A stretch of 36,761 nucleotides of DNA. Origin: Henriciella sp. GTDB taxonomy: Bacteria > Pseudomonadota > Alphaproteobacteria > Caulobacterales > Hyphomonadaceae. The DNA lies in the NCBI GenBank assembly GCA_013213785.1, contig JABSPZ010000022.1:1-36761 (forward strand), given 5' to 3'. A program made the position numbers and the translations under genes. Shown here in pieces: positions 16,367 to 25,159 of this stretch. The notes beneath the pieces are model-generated. The model was not told where the DNA came from and ran no database searches. It saw nothing but the letters and a program-made list of their open reading frames with translations. The number at the start of each line of letters is the position of its first letter. Position 1 is the first letter of the stretch.

Positions 16367-16878
16367 GGCTCTTCAGTTGGAGCTGGCGCAGCAGGTGCTT
16401 GCTCGGCAGCGGCGGCCGCAGCTCTCTGTTTTTGAGTGTTGTAAAGCGCGCCGAAATCAACCGGATCAATGCGCAGAGGTGGGAAGCCACCCTCAGCAGA
16501 AATGTCTGCAATAATGCGCCGCGCAAATGGGAACAAAATGCGAGGGCATTCGATGAGTAGGATAGGCTCAATGTCATTCGCCCCAAACCCTTGCAGTTGG
16601 AACGTTCCAGCATAATCCATTTCCAGAATGAAAAGGGCTGTGTCTTGCGTACCTGCACGGGCTTTCAATTTGAGGACGACTTCGAAGACACCTTCTTGTC
16701 CCTGCTTCGGCGCGGCGCCGACATCGATCCCGAGTTCAATGTTTGGCTGCGCTTGGACGGTTGCTCCAGGATTCTCAAACGAGAGGTCCTTAATGTATTG
16801 ACTCAGCACGCGAATGGCTGGGCCCTGCTGAGGAGCATTGTTTTGCGGCTGAGTTGCCATATCTGGGGTGTCTGTCAT
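16357..16878 (-). CDS. secB: Protein-export chaperone SecB
   Basis: SecB is a tetrameric cytosolic chaperone that keeps preproteins unfolded and passes them to SecA. The 173-residue protein has the family core RVLSQYIKDLSFENPGA, the LKLKARAGT strand, FILEMDYAGTFQLQG and CPRILFPFARRIIADISAEGGFPPLRIDPVDFGALY. An Ala/Pro/Glu tail ends the chain. It is convergent with dnaQ (ends overlap) and divergent from the Tim44-domain gene. The 124-bp divergent region carries an inverted repeat. Confidence 0.96.
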   Translation of the reverse strand: MTDTPDMATQPQNNAPQQGPAIRVLSQYIKDLSFENPGATVQAQPNIELGIDVGAAPKQGQEGVFEVVLKLKARAGTQDTALFILEMDYAGTFQLQGFGANDIEPILLIECPRILFPFARRIIADISAEGGFPPLRIDPVDFGALYNTQKQRAAAAAAEQAPAAPAPTEEPQS

Positions 16879-16918
16879 CGATCTTCACTCTAAGCTTAAG
16901 ATTAAGGGCGCGTAACAT

Positions 16919-16950
16919 GTGCCACAAAGTGGCGCAACGGTGGGTGGCAC
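16919..16950. repeat. Inverted repeat in the secB / Tim44-gene divergent promoter region
   Basis: GTGCCAC (16919-16925) and GTGGCAC (16944-16950) form a perfect 7-bp inverted repeat. An inner GTGGC (16929-16933) also pairs with the left arm (GCCAC-AAA-GTGGC). It could be an operator or alternative hairpins in a leader; no regulator is identified. Confidence 0.5.
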
Positions 16951-17002
16951 TTGTTGAAAAGCACCTATATGAACTGCTGAAAGACTGATAAAAGAGCTAA
17001 TT

Positions 17003-17617
17003 ATGTCCTCTTCTATGATCGAATTTCTTGTTTTGGCTGGAATCGCCCTTTTCGTGGGGTGGCGTCTCTTCGTGACTCTTGGCCAAGATGAGGGCCCACC
17101 CGAAGGCCGCGGGCGCATGCCGTCGCCTGCTCCAAATCCGACCCCTGCGAATATAGCGCCTGCAGGCGGTGACGTTGTTCAACTTCGTCCATCCTTCACA
17201 GGTCCGGCTGCTGCAGGAATGGAAGCTATTTTCGAGGCGGATAAGAACTTCGAACCTCGCGCCTTTATGCAAGGTGCCCGCGGTGCGTATGAAATGATTG
17301 TCGCCGCCTTTGCGCGCGGCGATCGCGGCGCGTTGAAACCGCTTTTGGATACGGACGTGTATGAAGCTTGGGACGCGGCAATCGCTGAACGAGAAGCGAC
17401 CGGCGCCGAAGGTATGCAGCTGCTGCGAATCCGCAAAGCTGAAATCACGGATGCATCTTTGGCCAGTGATGGCATGGCGCGCGTGACAGTCCACTATGAG
17501 TCTGAATTAGGTGATGGCGAGACGACCACAAAAGCGTCGGAGCTTTGGACCTTTATGCGGCAAACAAGCTCGAGCGATCCAAATTGGATTCTCGATGATG
17601 TTGATACCGCGGACTAA
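17003..17617 (+). CDS. Tim44-like domain protein, membrane anchored
   Basis: The protein begins with one hydrophobic helix (about 5-24), then a Pro-rich linker (about 33-55). A Tim44/MBA1-type domain with an NTF2-like fold follows: FMQGARGAYEMIVAAFARGDRGALKPLLDTDVYEAW, then VTVHYESELGD and LWTFMRQ. Homologues next to secB in alphaproteobacteria are relatives of the mitochondrial import subunit Tim44. Their bacterial role is thought to be at the inner membrane but is poorly defined. Length is 204 residues. It runs divergently from secB and 63 bp ahead of mltA, so it probably shares a transcript with mltA and the Smr gene. Confidence 0.9.
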   Translation: MSSSMIEFLVLAGIALFVGWRLFVTLGQDEGPPEGRGRMPSPAPNPTPANIAPAGGDVVQLRPSFTGPAAAGMEAIFEADKNFEPRAFMQGARGAYEMIVAAFARGDRGALKPLLDTDVYEAWDAAIAEREATGAEGMQLLRIRKAEITDASLASDGMARVTVHYESELGDGETTTKASELWTFMRQTSSSDPNWILDDVDTAD

Positions 17618-17680
17618 GTCACGAAAAAGCCTCAGCTTGGTAACTTGAGTTCGTTGGCCGAACACGCCTAGGTTTTCGGC

Positions 17681-18910
17681 ATGAGGATTATCGGGCTCTT
17701 ATGCGGCGCGTTCTTATTGCTATCAGGCTGTGTCACCAATTCTGGTCGGTCACTGCCGCCGCAACCTGTTGTCCAAACCCAACCGCAAGTGGATCCATCG
17801 ACCTTTCCGGTGACGCCGAAGCCGGTCGCTTATGACGTCCTACCAGGCTGGGAAGCGTCCAATTTAGCACCTGGACTGGCGGCGCTCCGCCGCAGTTGTG
17901 ATGTGTTTGAAAAAAGATCGCCCCAGAGTCTGCTTTCGAGTAAGGCGCCGTGGGCGGGCCGGGTCTCAGACTGGACGCCGGCTTGTGCCGCGCTGGATGT
18001 GATCAATGATAACCGCAGTGCACGCGCCGTGATGCAAGCGCTCTTTACGCCGGTAGAGATTGTTTCACCGGATGGAAAAAGCCGGTTCACTGGATATTTT
18101 GAACCAACCTATGAAGCGCGCCTGCGGCCGGAGCCGCCATTCACTGAACCCGTACCGGGCGATCCTGGCGACCTGGTGACATCCTCAGGGAAAGTCTATC
18201 AGACGCTTCCGGACGGAACCCGCCGGGAATATCCCATACGCGCAGACATCACCCGCGCAGGTGTGCGTCCATTGGCATATGCGCATCCTGCCGATGTTTT
18301 CTTTTTGCAAATTCAAGGATCAGGCCGCCTGATCCTGCCTGATGGACGGACGCTCCGAGCGGCATACGCCGCCAATAATGGGCAACCTTTCAGGTCGACG
18401 GCGAACTGGCTTTTGCAGCGCGGTTGGATTGCCCGCGGTGAAGCAAACATGCAGGGCATTCGGGCTTGGATGGACCGAACAACACCGGAGCGGGCGCGCC
18501 AAGCGATGAACGCTAATCCACGATTTGTGTTTTTCACGCTGGAACCTGAAGGGGATCCGCGGCTGGGTCCGAATGGATCCTTTGGGGTCCCGCTCACACC
18601 GCTTGGATCAATGGCTGTCGATCTAGATATCCATGCGGGCGGTGTTCCGATGTTCGTCCAAACCACAGCACCTGGCCTGGGCGGGGAATGGTCTGGCCTC
18701 TTGGTTTCCCAAGATACAGGCGGGGCGATCAAGGGTGCTGTTCGGGGCGATCTCTACTTTGGAACAGGGGATCGCGCCGGGTCCTCGGCAGATACGGTCA
18801 ATGCGCCTGGCCGATTGTGGGTGCTTCTTCCCACCGCGGTCGCGGAGCGTATGCGACAACCCAATATGGCGCGCGCATCTGACCCTAGACCGATTGTGCT
18901 AACGCCCTAG
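17681..18910 (+). CDS. mltA: Membrane-bound lytic murein transglycosylase A (MltA), lipoprotein
   Basis: MltA cleaves the beta-1,4 bond between MurNAc and GlcNAc in peptidoglycan, forming 1,6-anhydro ends. A lipoprotein signal with lipobox LSGC puts the lipidated Cys at residue 17, consistent with outer-membrane anchoring. The MltA domain has FTGYFEPTYEARL, FLQIQGSGRLILPDG and a 3D domain (MAVDLDIHAGGVP, LVSQDTGGAIKGAVRGDLYFGTGDRAG) whose Asp residues include the catalytic one. Length is 409 residues, within the family range. The Smr-domain gene follows after 10 bp. Confidence 0.95.
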   Translation: MRIIGLLCGAFLLLSGCVTNSGRSLPPQPVVQTQPQVDPSTFPVTPKPVAYDVLPGWEASNLAPGLAALRRSCDVFEKRSPQSLLSSKAPWAGRVSDWTPACAALDVINDNRSARAVMQALFTPVEIVSPDGKSRFTGYFEPTYEARLRPEPPFTEPVPGDPGDLVTSSGKVYQTLPDGTRREYPIRADITRAGVRPLAYAHPADVFFLQIQGSGRLILPDGRTLRAAYAANNGQPFRSTANWLLQRGWIARGEANMQGIRAWMDRTTPERARQAMNANPRFVFFTLEPEGDPRLGPNGSFGVPLTPLGSMAVDLDIHAGGVPMFVQTTAPGLGGEWSGLLVSQDTGGAIKGAVRGDLYFGTGDRAGSSADTVNAPGRLWVLLPTAVAERMRQPNMARASDPRPIVLTP

Positions 18911-18920
18911 AACACCGCTT

Positions 18921-19403
18921 ATGAGCGGACGCAATTTATCAGATAAAGAGAAACGCGCCTGGGCGGCCGCCTCCCGGAACGTAACACCTTTATCTGGCCG
19001 ACGCGGCACACCTGCCGGAACGTCTAGAAAGAAAGATGAGGCGGAGCCTGCAGTGCGGACGGTCTCTCGAACCAAAGCCTATGCGGCGCCTCAAAACAGA
19101 CAGAACGAGCGAACCGTCCGCCGCGGTCGGCAAGCGATTTCGGCGAGCTTTGATCTCCACGGCCATACCCGAGAGTCAGCGTTTCGTGTGTTACCGAGCT
19201 TTTTAGCGCGCGAACAAGCCAAGGGCTCTCAATGCGTGATTGTGATTACGGGAAAAGGCAAAGCCGGGCAGGGCGTCTTGCGTCAGGCCTTTCTCAACTG
19301 GCTCGATCTGCCAGAGGCACGGGGACTGATCAGCGGATTTGCTCCGGCGCATGCGAAACATGGCGGCGGCGGCGCTTGGTACGTGTTTTTGCGGCGCCGC
19401 TAG
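18921..19403 (+). CDS. Smr (small MutS-related) domain protein
   Basis: The 160-residue protein has a basic, low-complexity N-terminal half (about 1-75) and a C-terminal Smr domain. The domain shows the FDLHGHTRESA motif and VIVITGKGKAGQGVLRQAFLNWL, then the HGGGGAWYVFLRR end; DLHGH and TGKG are the family's conserved blocks. Smr domains act as DNA or RNA endonucleases in several proteins, but the function of these short alphaproteobacterial proteins is not settled. It follows mltA by 10 bp in the same unit. Confidence 0.92.
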   Translation: MSGRNLSDKEKRAWAAASRNVTPLSGRRGTPAGTSRKKDEAEPAVRTVSRTKAYAAPQNRQNERTVRRGRQAISASFDLHGHTRESAFRVLPSFLAREQAKGSQCVIVITGKGKAGQGVLRQAFLNWLDLPEARGLISGFAPAHAKHGGGGAWYVFLRRR

Positions 19404-19406
19404 ATA

Positions 19407-19433
19407 TGAAAAGGGGCAGCCGGAAGCCGCCCC
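19407..19433 (-). terminator. Terminator for mscL (minus strand)
   Basis: An 8-position stem (19413-19420 with 19426-19433, one mismatch) and a 5-base loop are followed on the minus strand by TTTTC. It lies 55 bases after the mscL stop and 3 bases after the convergent Smr-gene stop, so it may also stop rightward transcripts weakly. Confidence 0.7.
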
Positions 19434-19488
19434 TGAACACGTTACACACTCTACTTGCGTGAGTATGTACCCTTGTCGTGTTAATGAT

Positions 19489-19905
19489 TTACGACTGTTT
19501 CGCGAGAAGATTGCGAATTTCTTCGAGGAGAACTTCCTGGCGTGGTGGGGCCGGTGGCTCTGCTGGTGCTTCCTCTTCTTTTTTCTGCATATTGTTCATG
19601 CCCTTGATGATGAGGAACATCACGAAGGCGACGATGATGAATGAAATCAGAGCGGCGATGAATGCGCCCAGATCGACGATCGCCGCTTCTTTGACGACTT
19701 CGCCCGCATCATTGAGAACCGCTTCCTGAACCGTAAAGGTTAGGGATGACAGGTCGATGCCGCCCATGATTGGTGCCAGCACTGGTAAAAACACGCCTTG
19801 GATAAAGGCCGTAACCACAGTCGCAAACGCGCCGCCCATGACGAAACCAACCGCCATGTCGACGAGATTGCCTTTCATGGCAAATTCTTTGAATTCGTTG
19901 AACAT
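19489..19905 (-). CDS. mscL: Large-conductance mechanosensitive channel MscL
   Basis: MscL is a homopentameric inner-membrane channel that opens under high membrane tension and releases solutes on hypo-osmotic shock. The 138 residues show the amphipathic N-terminus FNEFKEFAMKGNLVDMAVG, TM1 with the gate region (VGFVMGGAFATVVTAF), a periplasmic loop with GGIDLSSL, TM2 (IAALISFIIVAFVMFLIIKGMN) and a charged C-terminal helix rich in Glu and Pro. It is transcribed alone, with a terminator after it and 100 bp to ihfB upstream. Confidence 0.97.
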   Translation of the reverse strand: MFNEFKEFAMKGNLVDMAVGFVMGGAFATVVTAFIQGVFLPVLAPIMGGIDLSSLTFTVQEAVLNDAGEVVKEAAIVDLGAFIAALISFIIVAFVMFLIIKGMNNMQKKEEEAPAEPPAPPRQEVLLEEIRNLLAKQS

Positions 19906-19987
19906 AATAAACCCCTTCTAGTCTCTAGACCCTTCGGCCATGAGCGCAGAATGTTTCAATTCTGCCGCGAGGTCAAATTTCAGAAAC

Positions 19988-20016
19988 AGAAAAGGTTTCA
20001 ATCGCTTAGCGCGATT
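19988..20016 (-). terminator. Possible weak terminator at the ihfB end
   Basis: On the minus strand, AATCGC-GCTAA-GCGATT (20016-20000) forms a perfect 6-bp stem that includes the ihfB stop codon, followed after a few bases by TTTT. The stem is short and not GC-rich. Confidence 0.35.
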
Positions 20017-20305
20017 CAGGATCCACGCCGTCATTCACGCGCGCCCGTAACTCTTTGCCTGGGCGGAAGAATGGAACCGACTTGGCATCCACACTGACAG
20101 ACTCGCCTGTCCGGGGGTTGCGCCCTTTACGGGCTTTGCGATGGCGAACAGAGAAGGCGCCAAAGCCTCTTAGTTCCACGCGATCGCCACGCGCCAGCGC
20201 ATCCGCGATCTCGTCGAGGATTATCCCAACGACTTTCTCGAGGTCCTCCGGTCTTAGTTCCGGATTCTCGTCTGCAAGTTTAGCAATGAGTTCAGATCTC
20301 AGCAT
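20006..20305 (-). CDS. ihfB: Integration host factor subunit beta (HU/IHF family)
   Basis: IHF-beta pairs with IHF-alpha to bend DNA at specific sites and acts in recombination, transcription and replication start. The 99 residues have the family start [33 protein letters not shown] with the DNA-intercalating Pro in NPRTGE, and [12 protein letters not shown] beta-subunit assignment rests on the N-terminus and on position directly after rpsA, the usual place for ihfB. The alpha subunit is not in the window. It has 95 bp of its own upstream DNA after the rpsA terminator. Confidence 0.93.
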   Translation of the reverse strand: MLRSELIAKLADENPELRPEDLEKVVGIILDEIADALARGDRVELRGFGAFSVRHRKARKGRNPRTGESVSVDAKSVPFFRPGKELRARVNDGVDPESR

Positions 20306-20322
20306 GTCTTTGAACCTAAACG

Positions 20323-20353
20323 AAAAATGCGACGGAGACTAGGCCTCCGTCGC
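20323..20353 (-). terminator. Rho-independent terminator of rpsA
   Basis: On the minus strand, a perfect 9-bp stem GCGACGGAG/CTCCGTCGC (20353-20345 with 20337-20329) with a 7-base loop is followed by ATTTTT. It lies 48 bases after the rpsA stop and separates it from ihfB. Confidence 0.85.
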
Positions 20354-20400
20354 AAAATACTTGTCCATTACCTTATTGTTAGGAACGGATGTAAACCAAC

Positions 20401-22161
20401 TTACGCTTCGTCGCTTTCGTCGGCCTTCTTCTTAGTTGCTTTTTTCTTCTTAGGCTTCTCTTCGGCAGCCGCTTCATCAGCGTCGCCAGTTGCGAGAGCC
20501 GCACCAAGAATATCACCAAGTGATGCACCGCTGTCGGCAGAACCGTACTGGGCAACAGCCTCTTGCTCTTCAGAAATCTCAAGCGCTTTGATTGAGACAC
20601 CGATCCGGCGAGAAGACTTGTCGACTTGAGTGACTTTCGCGTCGATCTTGTCACCAACCGCGAAACGCTCTGGGCGTTGTTCGCTGCGGTCACGAGACAG
20701 GTCAGAGCGACGGATGAAGGCTTTGACGGCTGGATCGCCGAACTCAACCTCGATGCCGCCAGATGCAACTTCGGTCACAGTACATGTGACGATCGCACCG
20801 CGTTTGACGCTGTTATTGTCAGCGATTGGGTCGCCGCCAACTTGCTTGATGCCGAGCGAAATACGCTCTTTCTCAGTATCAACATCTAGAACGCGTGCGG
20901 TGACAGAGTCACCTTTTTGGAAGGCTTGGATGGCTTCTTCGCCAGACTGCTCCCAAGAGATGTCGTTGATGTGGACCATGCCGTCCAGGTCTGGGCCAAG
21001 GCCAACAAATAGACCGAACTCAGTGATGCCGCGGACTTCGCCTTCGATGTCCGTGCCAACTGGGTGCTCAGCCATGAAGGCAGACCATGGATTGTCTTGA
21101 GTTTGTTTCAGGCCAAGTGAAATGCGGCGCTTCTCGCTGTCGACATCAAGAACCTCAACGAGGACTTCTTGAGAGGTAGAAACGATCTTGCCTGGGTGTA
21201 CGTTCTTCTTGGTCCAGCTCATTTCAGAGACGTGGATCAGGCCTTCGACACCGTCTTCGAGCTCAACAAACGCGCCATAATCGGTGATGTTTGTGACCTG
21301 ACCAGACATACGTGTGCCCACTGTGTACTTGCTCTCGATATCGTCCCATGGGTCGCTTTCGAGTTGCTTCATACCAAGGCTGATGCGTTGGGTTTCTGGG
21401 TTGATCTTGATGATCTGAACTTTGACCGTGTCGCCAACATTGACGACTTGGCTTGGGTGATTGACGCGCTTCCAGCTCATGTCTGTGACGTGCAGGAGGC
21501 CATCAATACCGCCAAGATCAACGAACGCACCGTAATCGGTGATGTTCTTGACGACGCCTTCGCGGGTATCGCCTTCGTTCATATCGCCAACGATCTCAGC
21601 ACGCTGTTCGGCGCGGCTCTCTTCGAGGATGGCGCGGCGAGAAACAACAACGTTGCCGCGCGCACGGTCCATTTTGAGGATGGCGAAAGGCTGAACTTCG
21701 TTCATCAGTGGGCCAACATCGCGGACAGGACGGATGTCGACTTGTGAGCCAGGAAGGAAGGCATTGACGCCGCCGAGGTCGACGGTGAAACCGCCTTTAA
21801 CACGGCCAACAATCGCGCCTTTAACAGGCTCTTCTTTGTTGTAGTTGTCTTCCAGACGGATCCAGCTTTCTTCGCGGCGAGCTTTGTCGCGCGACAGAAC
21901 AGCTTCACCCATCAGGTTTTCGATACGGTCGAGGTAAACTTCGACAATATCACCAGCTTCAGGCTGCTTTTCTTCCAGAAGGAATTCTTTTGATGCAACG
22001 CGGCCTTCAGTTTTCAGGCCGACGTCGAGCACAAGATAGTCGCCATTGTTTGAAATGACGGTCGCTGGAACAACTTTGCCCTCTACAAGAGTGGCGGCGC
22101 CAGCGCTGTCCTCGAACATAGAGGCAAAATCCTCAGTCGAGGGATTCATTGATTCAGTCAT
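20401..22161 (-). CDS. rpsA: 30S ribosomal protein S1
   Basis: S1 helps the 30S subunit bind and unfold mRNA. The 586 residues contain six S1/OB repeats; the last four show the clear form, such as GVVKNITDYGAFVDLGGIDGLLHVTDMSW and GQVTNITDYGAFVELEDGVEGLIHVSEMSW. The first two are degenerate, as in other S1 proteins, where they contact the ribosome. The chain ends in an Ala/Glu-rich stretch and then a lysine-rich tail (EEKPKKKKATKKKADESDEA), making it longer than the E. coli protein. It follows cmk by 113 bp, a classic order, and ends at a strong terminator. Confidence 0.97.
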   Translation of the reverse strand: MTESMNPSTEDFASMFEDSAGAATLVEGKVVPATVISNNGDYLVLDVGLKTEGRVASKEFLLEEKQPEAGDIVEVYLDRIENLMGEAVLSRDKARREESWIRLEDNYNKEEPVKGAIVGRVKGGFTVDLGGVNAFLPGSQVDIRPVRDVGPLMNEVQPFAILKMDRARGNVVVSRRAILEESRAEQRAEIVGDMNEGDTREGVVKNITDYGAFVDLGGIDGLLHVTDMSWKRVNHPSQVVNVGDTVKVQIIKINPETQRISLGMKQLESDPWDDIESKYTVGTRMSGQVTNITDYGAFVELEDGVEGLIHVSEMSWTKKNVHPGKIVSTSQEVLVEVLDVDSEKRRISLGLKQTQDNPWSAFMAEHPVGTDIEGEVRGITEFGLFVGLGPDLDGMVHINDISWEQSGEEAIQAFQKGDSVTARVLDVDTEKERISLGIKQVGGDPIADNNSVKRGAIVTCTVTEVASGGIEVEFGDPAVKAFIRRSDLSRDRSEQRPERFAVGDKIDAKVTQVDKSSRRIGVSIKALEISEEQEAVAQYGSADSGASLGDILGAALATGDADEAAAEEKPKKKKATKKKADESDEA

Positions 22162-22274
22162 GGGGTCTCCAAAAGCGCAGCATTACGGGGTTCACGGCCT
22201 CCGGCCCGATGCCCTTGGTCCGACGTCGCTGCGATGTCAGGGATAAGCTTGTTGAGCGCCTTTAGATTTGAGCT

Positions 22275-22922
22275 TTACGGCTCAGAACGCTCGGACGTTT
22301 GGGCGATAACGGTGTCGACCGCTGCCCGCGCTTTATCCACAGCCGCGTCTATAGTCAGATGAGTGGTGTCGATCAAGACTGAATCTGCTGCTGCAATCAT
22401 TGGTGCATCAGCGCGGTTTTTATCGCGATCATCGCGCTCTTTCAGTTGCGCGATCATCTCTTGGAGAGACAGCGTTTCACCCTTTTCTGTGAGCTCTTTC
22501 CAACGACGCGTGGCGCGAACCTCAACCGACGCATCGACCCAGAGTTTTACGTCGGCTTCCGGGCAGACGACGGTTCCAATGTCCCTGCCATCGAGCACCG
22601 CGCCGCCTGCTTGGTTTGCAAAAGCGCGCTGCAGTTCAAGTAAGGCCGCTCGGACATCTGGGACTGCCGCAACTTTTGAGGCAGCTTGGCCGGCTTCAGC
22701 TGTGCGCAACTCTTCTTCGGAATAGTCGTTCAAATCGAGTGTTCGAGCGACATCGGCGAGGGCGTCGGGGTCGTCAAAATCGACATTCTTGTTCAGGGCT
22801 GCAACGCCAGTGGCACGATACAGGCGCCCTGTATCCATATGCGCGAGACCATACCAAGCTGACAGTCGCCGCGCGATGGTGCCTTTTCCTGAGGCTAGCG
22901 TTCCGTCGATCGCAATAATCAT
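22275..22922 (-). CDS. cmk: Cytidylate kinase
   Basis: Cmk phosphorylates CMP and dCMP with ATP. The P-loop is IDGTLASGKGTIARRL (residue 4 on), followed by HMDTGRLYRATG, LDGRDIGTVVCPEADVKLWVDAS and the lid region RRWKELTEKG, ending with DSVLIDTTHLTIDAAV. I use the ATG at 22922 (215 residues), which puts the P-loop at the normal N-terminal place. A start at 22994 would add 24 residues reaching into the terminator region of the S9 peptidase gene. The usual GPAASGKGT is GTLASGKGT here. Confidence 0.95.
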   Translation of the reverse strand: MIIAIDGTLASGKGTIARRLSAWYGLAHMDTGRLYRATGVAALNKNVDFDDPDALADVARTLDLNDYSEEELRTAEAGQAASKVAAVPDVRAALLELQRAFANQAGGAVLDGRDIGTVVCPEADVKLWVDASVEVRATRRWKELTEKGETLSLQEMIAQLKERDDRDKNRADAPMIAAADSVLIDTTHLTIDAAVDKARAAVDTVIAQTSERSEP

Positions 22923-22974
22923 AGACCGCGCGATGCGTGACTGGCGCGTCAAAGTCAACGGGGAACGTGCGCGT

Positions 22975-23011
22975 AAAAAAGAACCGCCGCCCAAAGCTTG
23001 AGCGGCGGTTC
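22975..23011 (-). terminator. Rho-independent terminator of the S9 peptidase gene
   Basis: On the minus strand, a perfect 10-bp stem (23011-23002 with 22990-22981, GAACCGCCGC/GCGGCGGTTC) is followed by six T. It lies 22 bases after the peptidase stop and separates that gene from cmk. Confidence 0.9.
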
Positions 23012-23033
23012 CGATTGTTTTTGAGGGGGCTGC

Positions 23034-25130
23034 TTACTCTGCAACCTCTTCTGTTGGCATCGCTGCGACAGCTTCTTCAAGGCCAGGAACAAATTCCGCG
23101 CCATGCAGGATTTGAACAGAGGAGCCATCAAAAGCTGTCCCGATCGGCTCGGCCTGGCCGCCAAGACATTCCGCCAAGAAGCCTTCCATGACGGAGTAGA
23201 ATGCCAACCGGTTTTCTGGGCGGGCAAAGCCATGACCTTCATCTGGGAAGTTCACATAAGTGACCGGCAGACCCTTTTGCGCCATGACGTCGACCAGTTG
23301 ATCGGATTCCAGCTTGGTCACGCGGGGATCATTCTCACCCTGTCCAATCAAAAGTGGAACCGAGATATCATCGACCTTGGTGATCGCTGAGCGTGCCAGC
23401 ATGTCTTCGCGATCTTCAGGATTGGCTGGGTCGCCAACATATTTGAACCACGTGCCTTCCAGGAACGGTTTCCAATATTCTGGGAAGCTCTCAACCAATG
23501 TGACGAGGCTGGATGGGCCAACAATATCAACGCCGCAGGCAAATGTGTCTGGCGTGAATGTTACTCCGATCAGGGTCGCATAGCCGCCATAAGACCCGCC
23601 CGCGATCGCAACTTTATCTTCTTGCGCAATGCCCTCTGAGACGGCCCATTCAACACTGTCGATCAGGTCGTCATGCATTTTGCCAGCGAATTCTTTGACC
23701 GCAGCGTTGACGAAGTTCTTTCCGAACCCTGTGGAGCCGCGATAATTGACGGACAGAACTGCGTAGCCGCGATTGGCCATCCACTGGTGCCAAGAGTTGT
23801 AGCCGTAATTGTCACGCGCCCAAGGTCCGCCATGGACCGCGAGGACCATTGGGACGGGTGCTTCAGGGCGCCCATCGCCATCGGTGTCAGAGCCAGGTGG
23901 AAGGGTCAGATAAGAGACCAAGCTCAAGCCATCGCGTGATGCGATTTCCACGGGATACATCGCTTGCAGATCCGCATCCGCCAGATCAGGCCGTGTCGCG
24001 AACATCTCTGTCAGTGTGTCTGCTTCGCGGTCGTAGATATAATAAATACCGGGAGCTTCGGCGGCTTCAGAGTAGACAATCGCTTTCGACAGATCCTCGG
24101 TAGAGGACAGGATTTCGATATCACCGCTCAGTTCGCCTTTCAGGAAAGCGAGATCTGCTGAGGTTTCTTTATCCAGGGCCGTCCATTCGCTGCGCAAATA
24201 ATCCGTCGCGTAGGCGAGCGGCTCATAGGTTTGCGGGTGCAGCAGGACATTGCTGATATCGGCTTTGTCATTTTGGGCGAGCACTTCGACGCTGCCATCA
24301 CTTGCGCTGATTTTTACAAGGGCTGCTGTATCGCGCCCTCGGCTATCGACCGCAAACATGTGGGTATTGTCTTTGTTGAAGCCAAACGTGTTTGTCGTCA
24401 GGAAGTCTTCGGCCGGGATCGAAAAGATGGGATTTCCATCCATGTCCACCATATCGGCGCCGCCACCGGCCGTCTGAACGAGGCCAAATCGCGGTGTAAG
24501 TGAATTGTCGATCACCCAGCCGGCATAGCCTGGATTCTCTTTGACGAGCTCGCGTTCTCCGGTCGAGGCGTCGACCAAGTATAGGTCGAAGATTTGCGGA
24601 TTACGCTCGTTCAATCCGATCAGGAGGTGATCTGGCTTCTCGGCAGACACACCTTGAATGGTTGCGCGCACGCCATCTTCAACGGGGGTAAGATCAAGCA
24701 CTTCGCCAGTTGCGATGTTGGACGCGTAGACGTGGAAGTTCTCATCTCCGCCATTATCTTGGACATAATAGACGAACTTCGAGTTTGGAGCCCAGAAGTG
24801 TGAACGGATGCCGCGATAGGTGTCATTGGTAACCGGAGTGGCGGTGCTTGGATCATCTGCCGGCGCAACCCAAATATTCATCACACCATCAACCGGCGCG
24901 ACCCAGCTGATATAACCGCCATCTGGACTGATGCGGCCTTGCGTGCGCTCTGGATTGCCAAAGATCGCTGCGCGGTCAATCAGCGGTGCGGCCGGTTCTG
25001 CGACGACTTCCGTCACAGTTTCAACGGTTTCTGTGACCGTCGTTTCTGCGGGGGCTTGTGTCTCGGTTGTGACAGATGCACACGCACCAATCGCCAAGGC
25101 ACTCGCCCCTAGGATCAAACTTAAACGCAT
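23034..25130 (-). CDS. S9 family peptidase (prolyl oligopeptidase / acylaminoacyl-peptidase type), lipoprotein
   Basis: A signal peptide ending in a lipobox-like IGAC (Cys at residue 16) is followed by a Thr/Val/Glu-rich linker (about 20-48), suggesting a lipoprotein facing the periplasm. The middle (about 50-400) is a beta-propeller (ISPDGGYISWVAP and similar blades). The C-terminal alpha/beta-hydrolase has HGGPWARDNYG, nucleophile GGSYGGYA (Ser about 513), Asp in GENDPRV (about 601) and His in DEGHGF (about 633). Such enzymes trim peptides. A 40-residue tail rich in Ala and Glu follows the hydrolase core. The gene sits between aroA and cmk, which are usually adjacent in alphaproteobacteria, and has its own candidate promoter and strong terminator. 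Confidence 0.93.
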   Translation of the reverse strand: MRLSLILGASALAIGACASVTTETQAPAETTVTETVETVTEVVAEPAAPLIDRAAIFGNPERTQGRISPDGGYISWVAPVDGVMNIWVAPADDPSTATPVTNDTYRGIRSHFWAPNSKFVYYVQDNGGDENFHVYASNIATGEVLDLTPVEDGVRATIQGVSAEKPDHLLIGLNERNPQIFDLYLVDASTGERELVKENPGYAGWVIDNSLTPRFGLVQTAGGGADMVDMDGNPIFSIPAEDFLTTNTFGFNKDNTHMFAVDSRGRDTAALVKISASDGSVEVLAQNDKADISNVLLHPQTYEPLAYATDYLRSEWTALDKETSADLAFLKGELSGDIEILSSTEDLSKAIVYSEAAEAPGIYYIYDREADTLTEMFATRPDLADADLQAMYPVEIASRDGLSLVSYLTLPPGSDTDGDGRPEAPVPMVLAVHGGPWARDNYGYNSWHQWMANRGYAVLSVNYRGSTGFGKNFVNAAVKEFAGKMHDDLIDSVEWAVSEGIAQEDKVAIAGGSYGGYATLIGVTFTPDTFACGVDIVGPSSLVTLVESFPEYWKPFLEGTWFKYVGDPANPEDREDMLARSAITKVDDISVPLLIGQGENDPRVTKLESDQLVDVMAQKGLPVTYVNFPDEGHGFARPENRLAFYSVMEGFLAECLGGQAEPIGTAFDGSSVQILHGAEFVPGLEEAVAAMPTEEVAE

Positions 25131-25159
25131 TTATTAGTCCCTTCTGAAATTATCGAATA

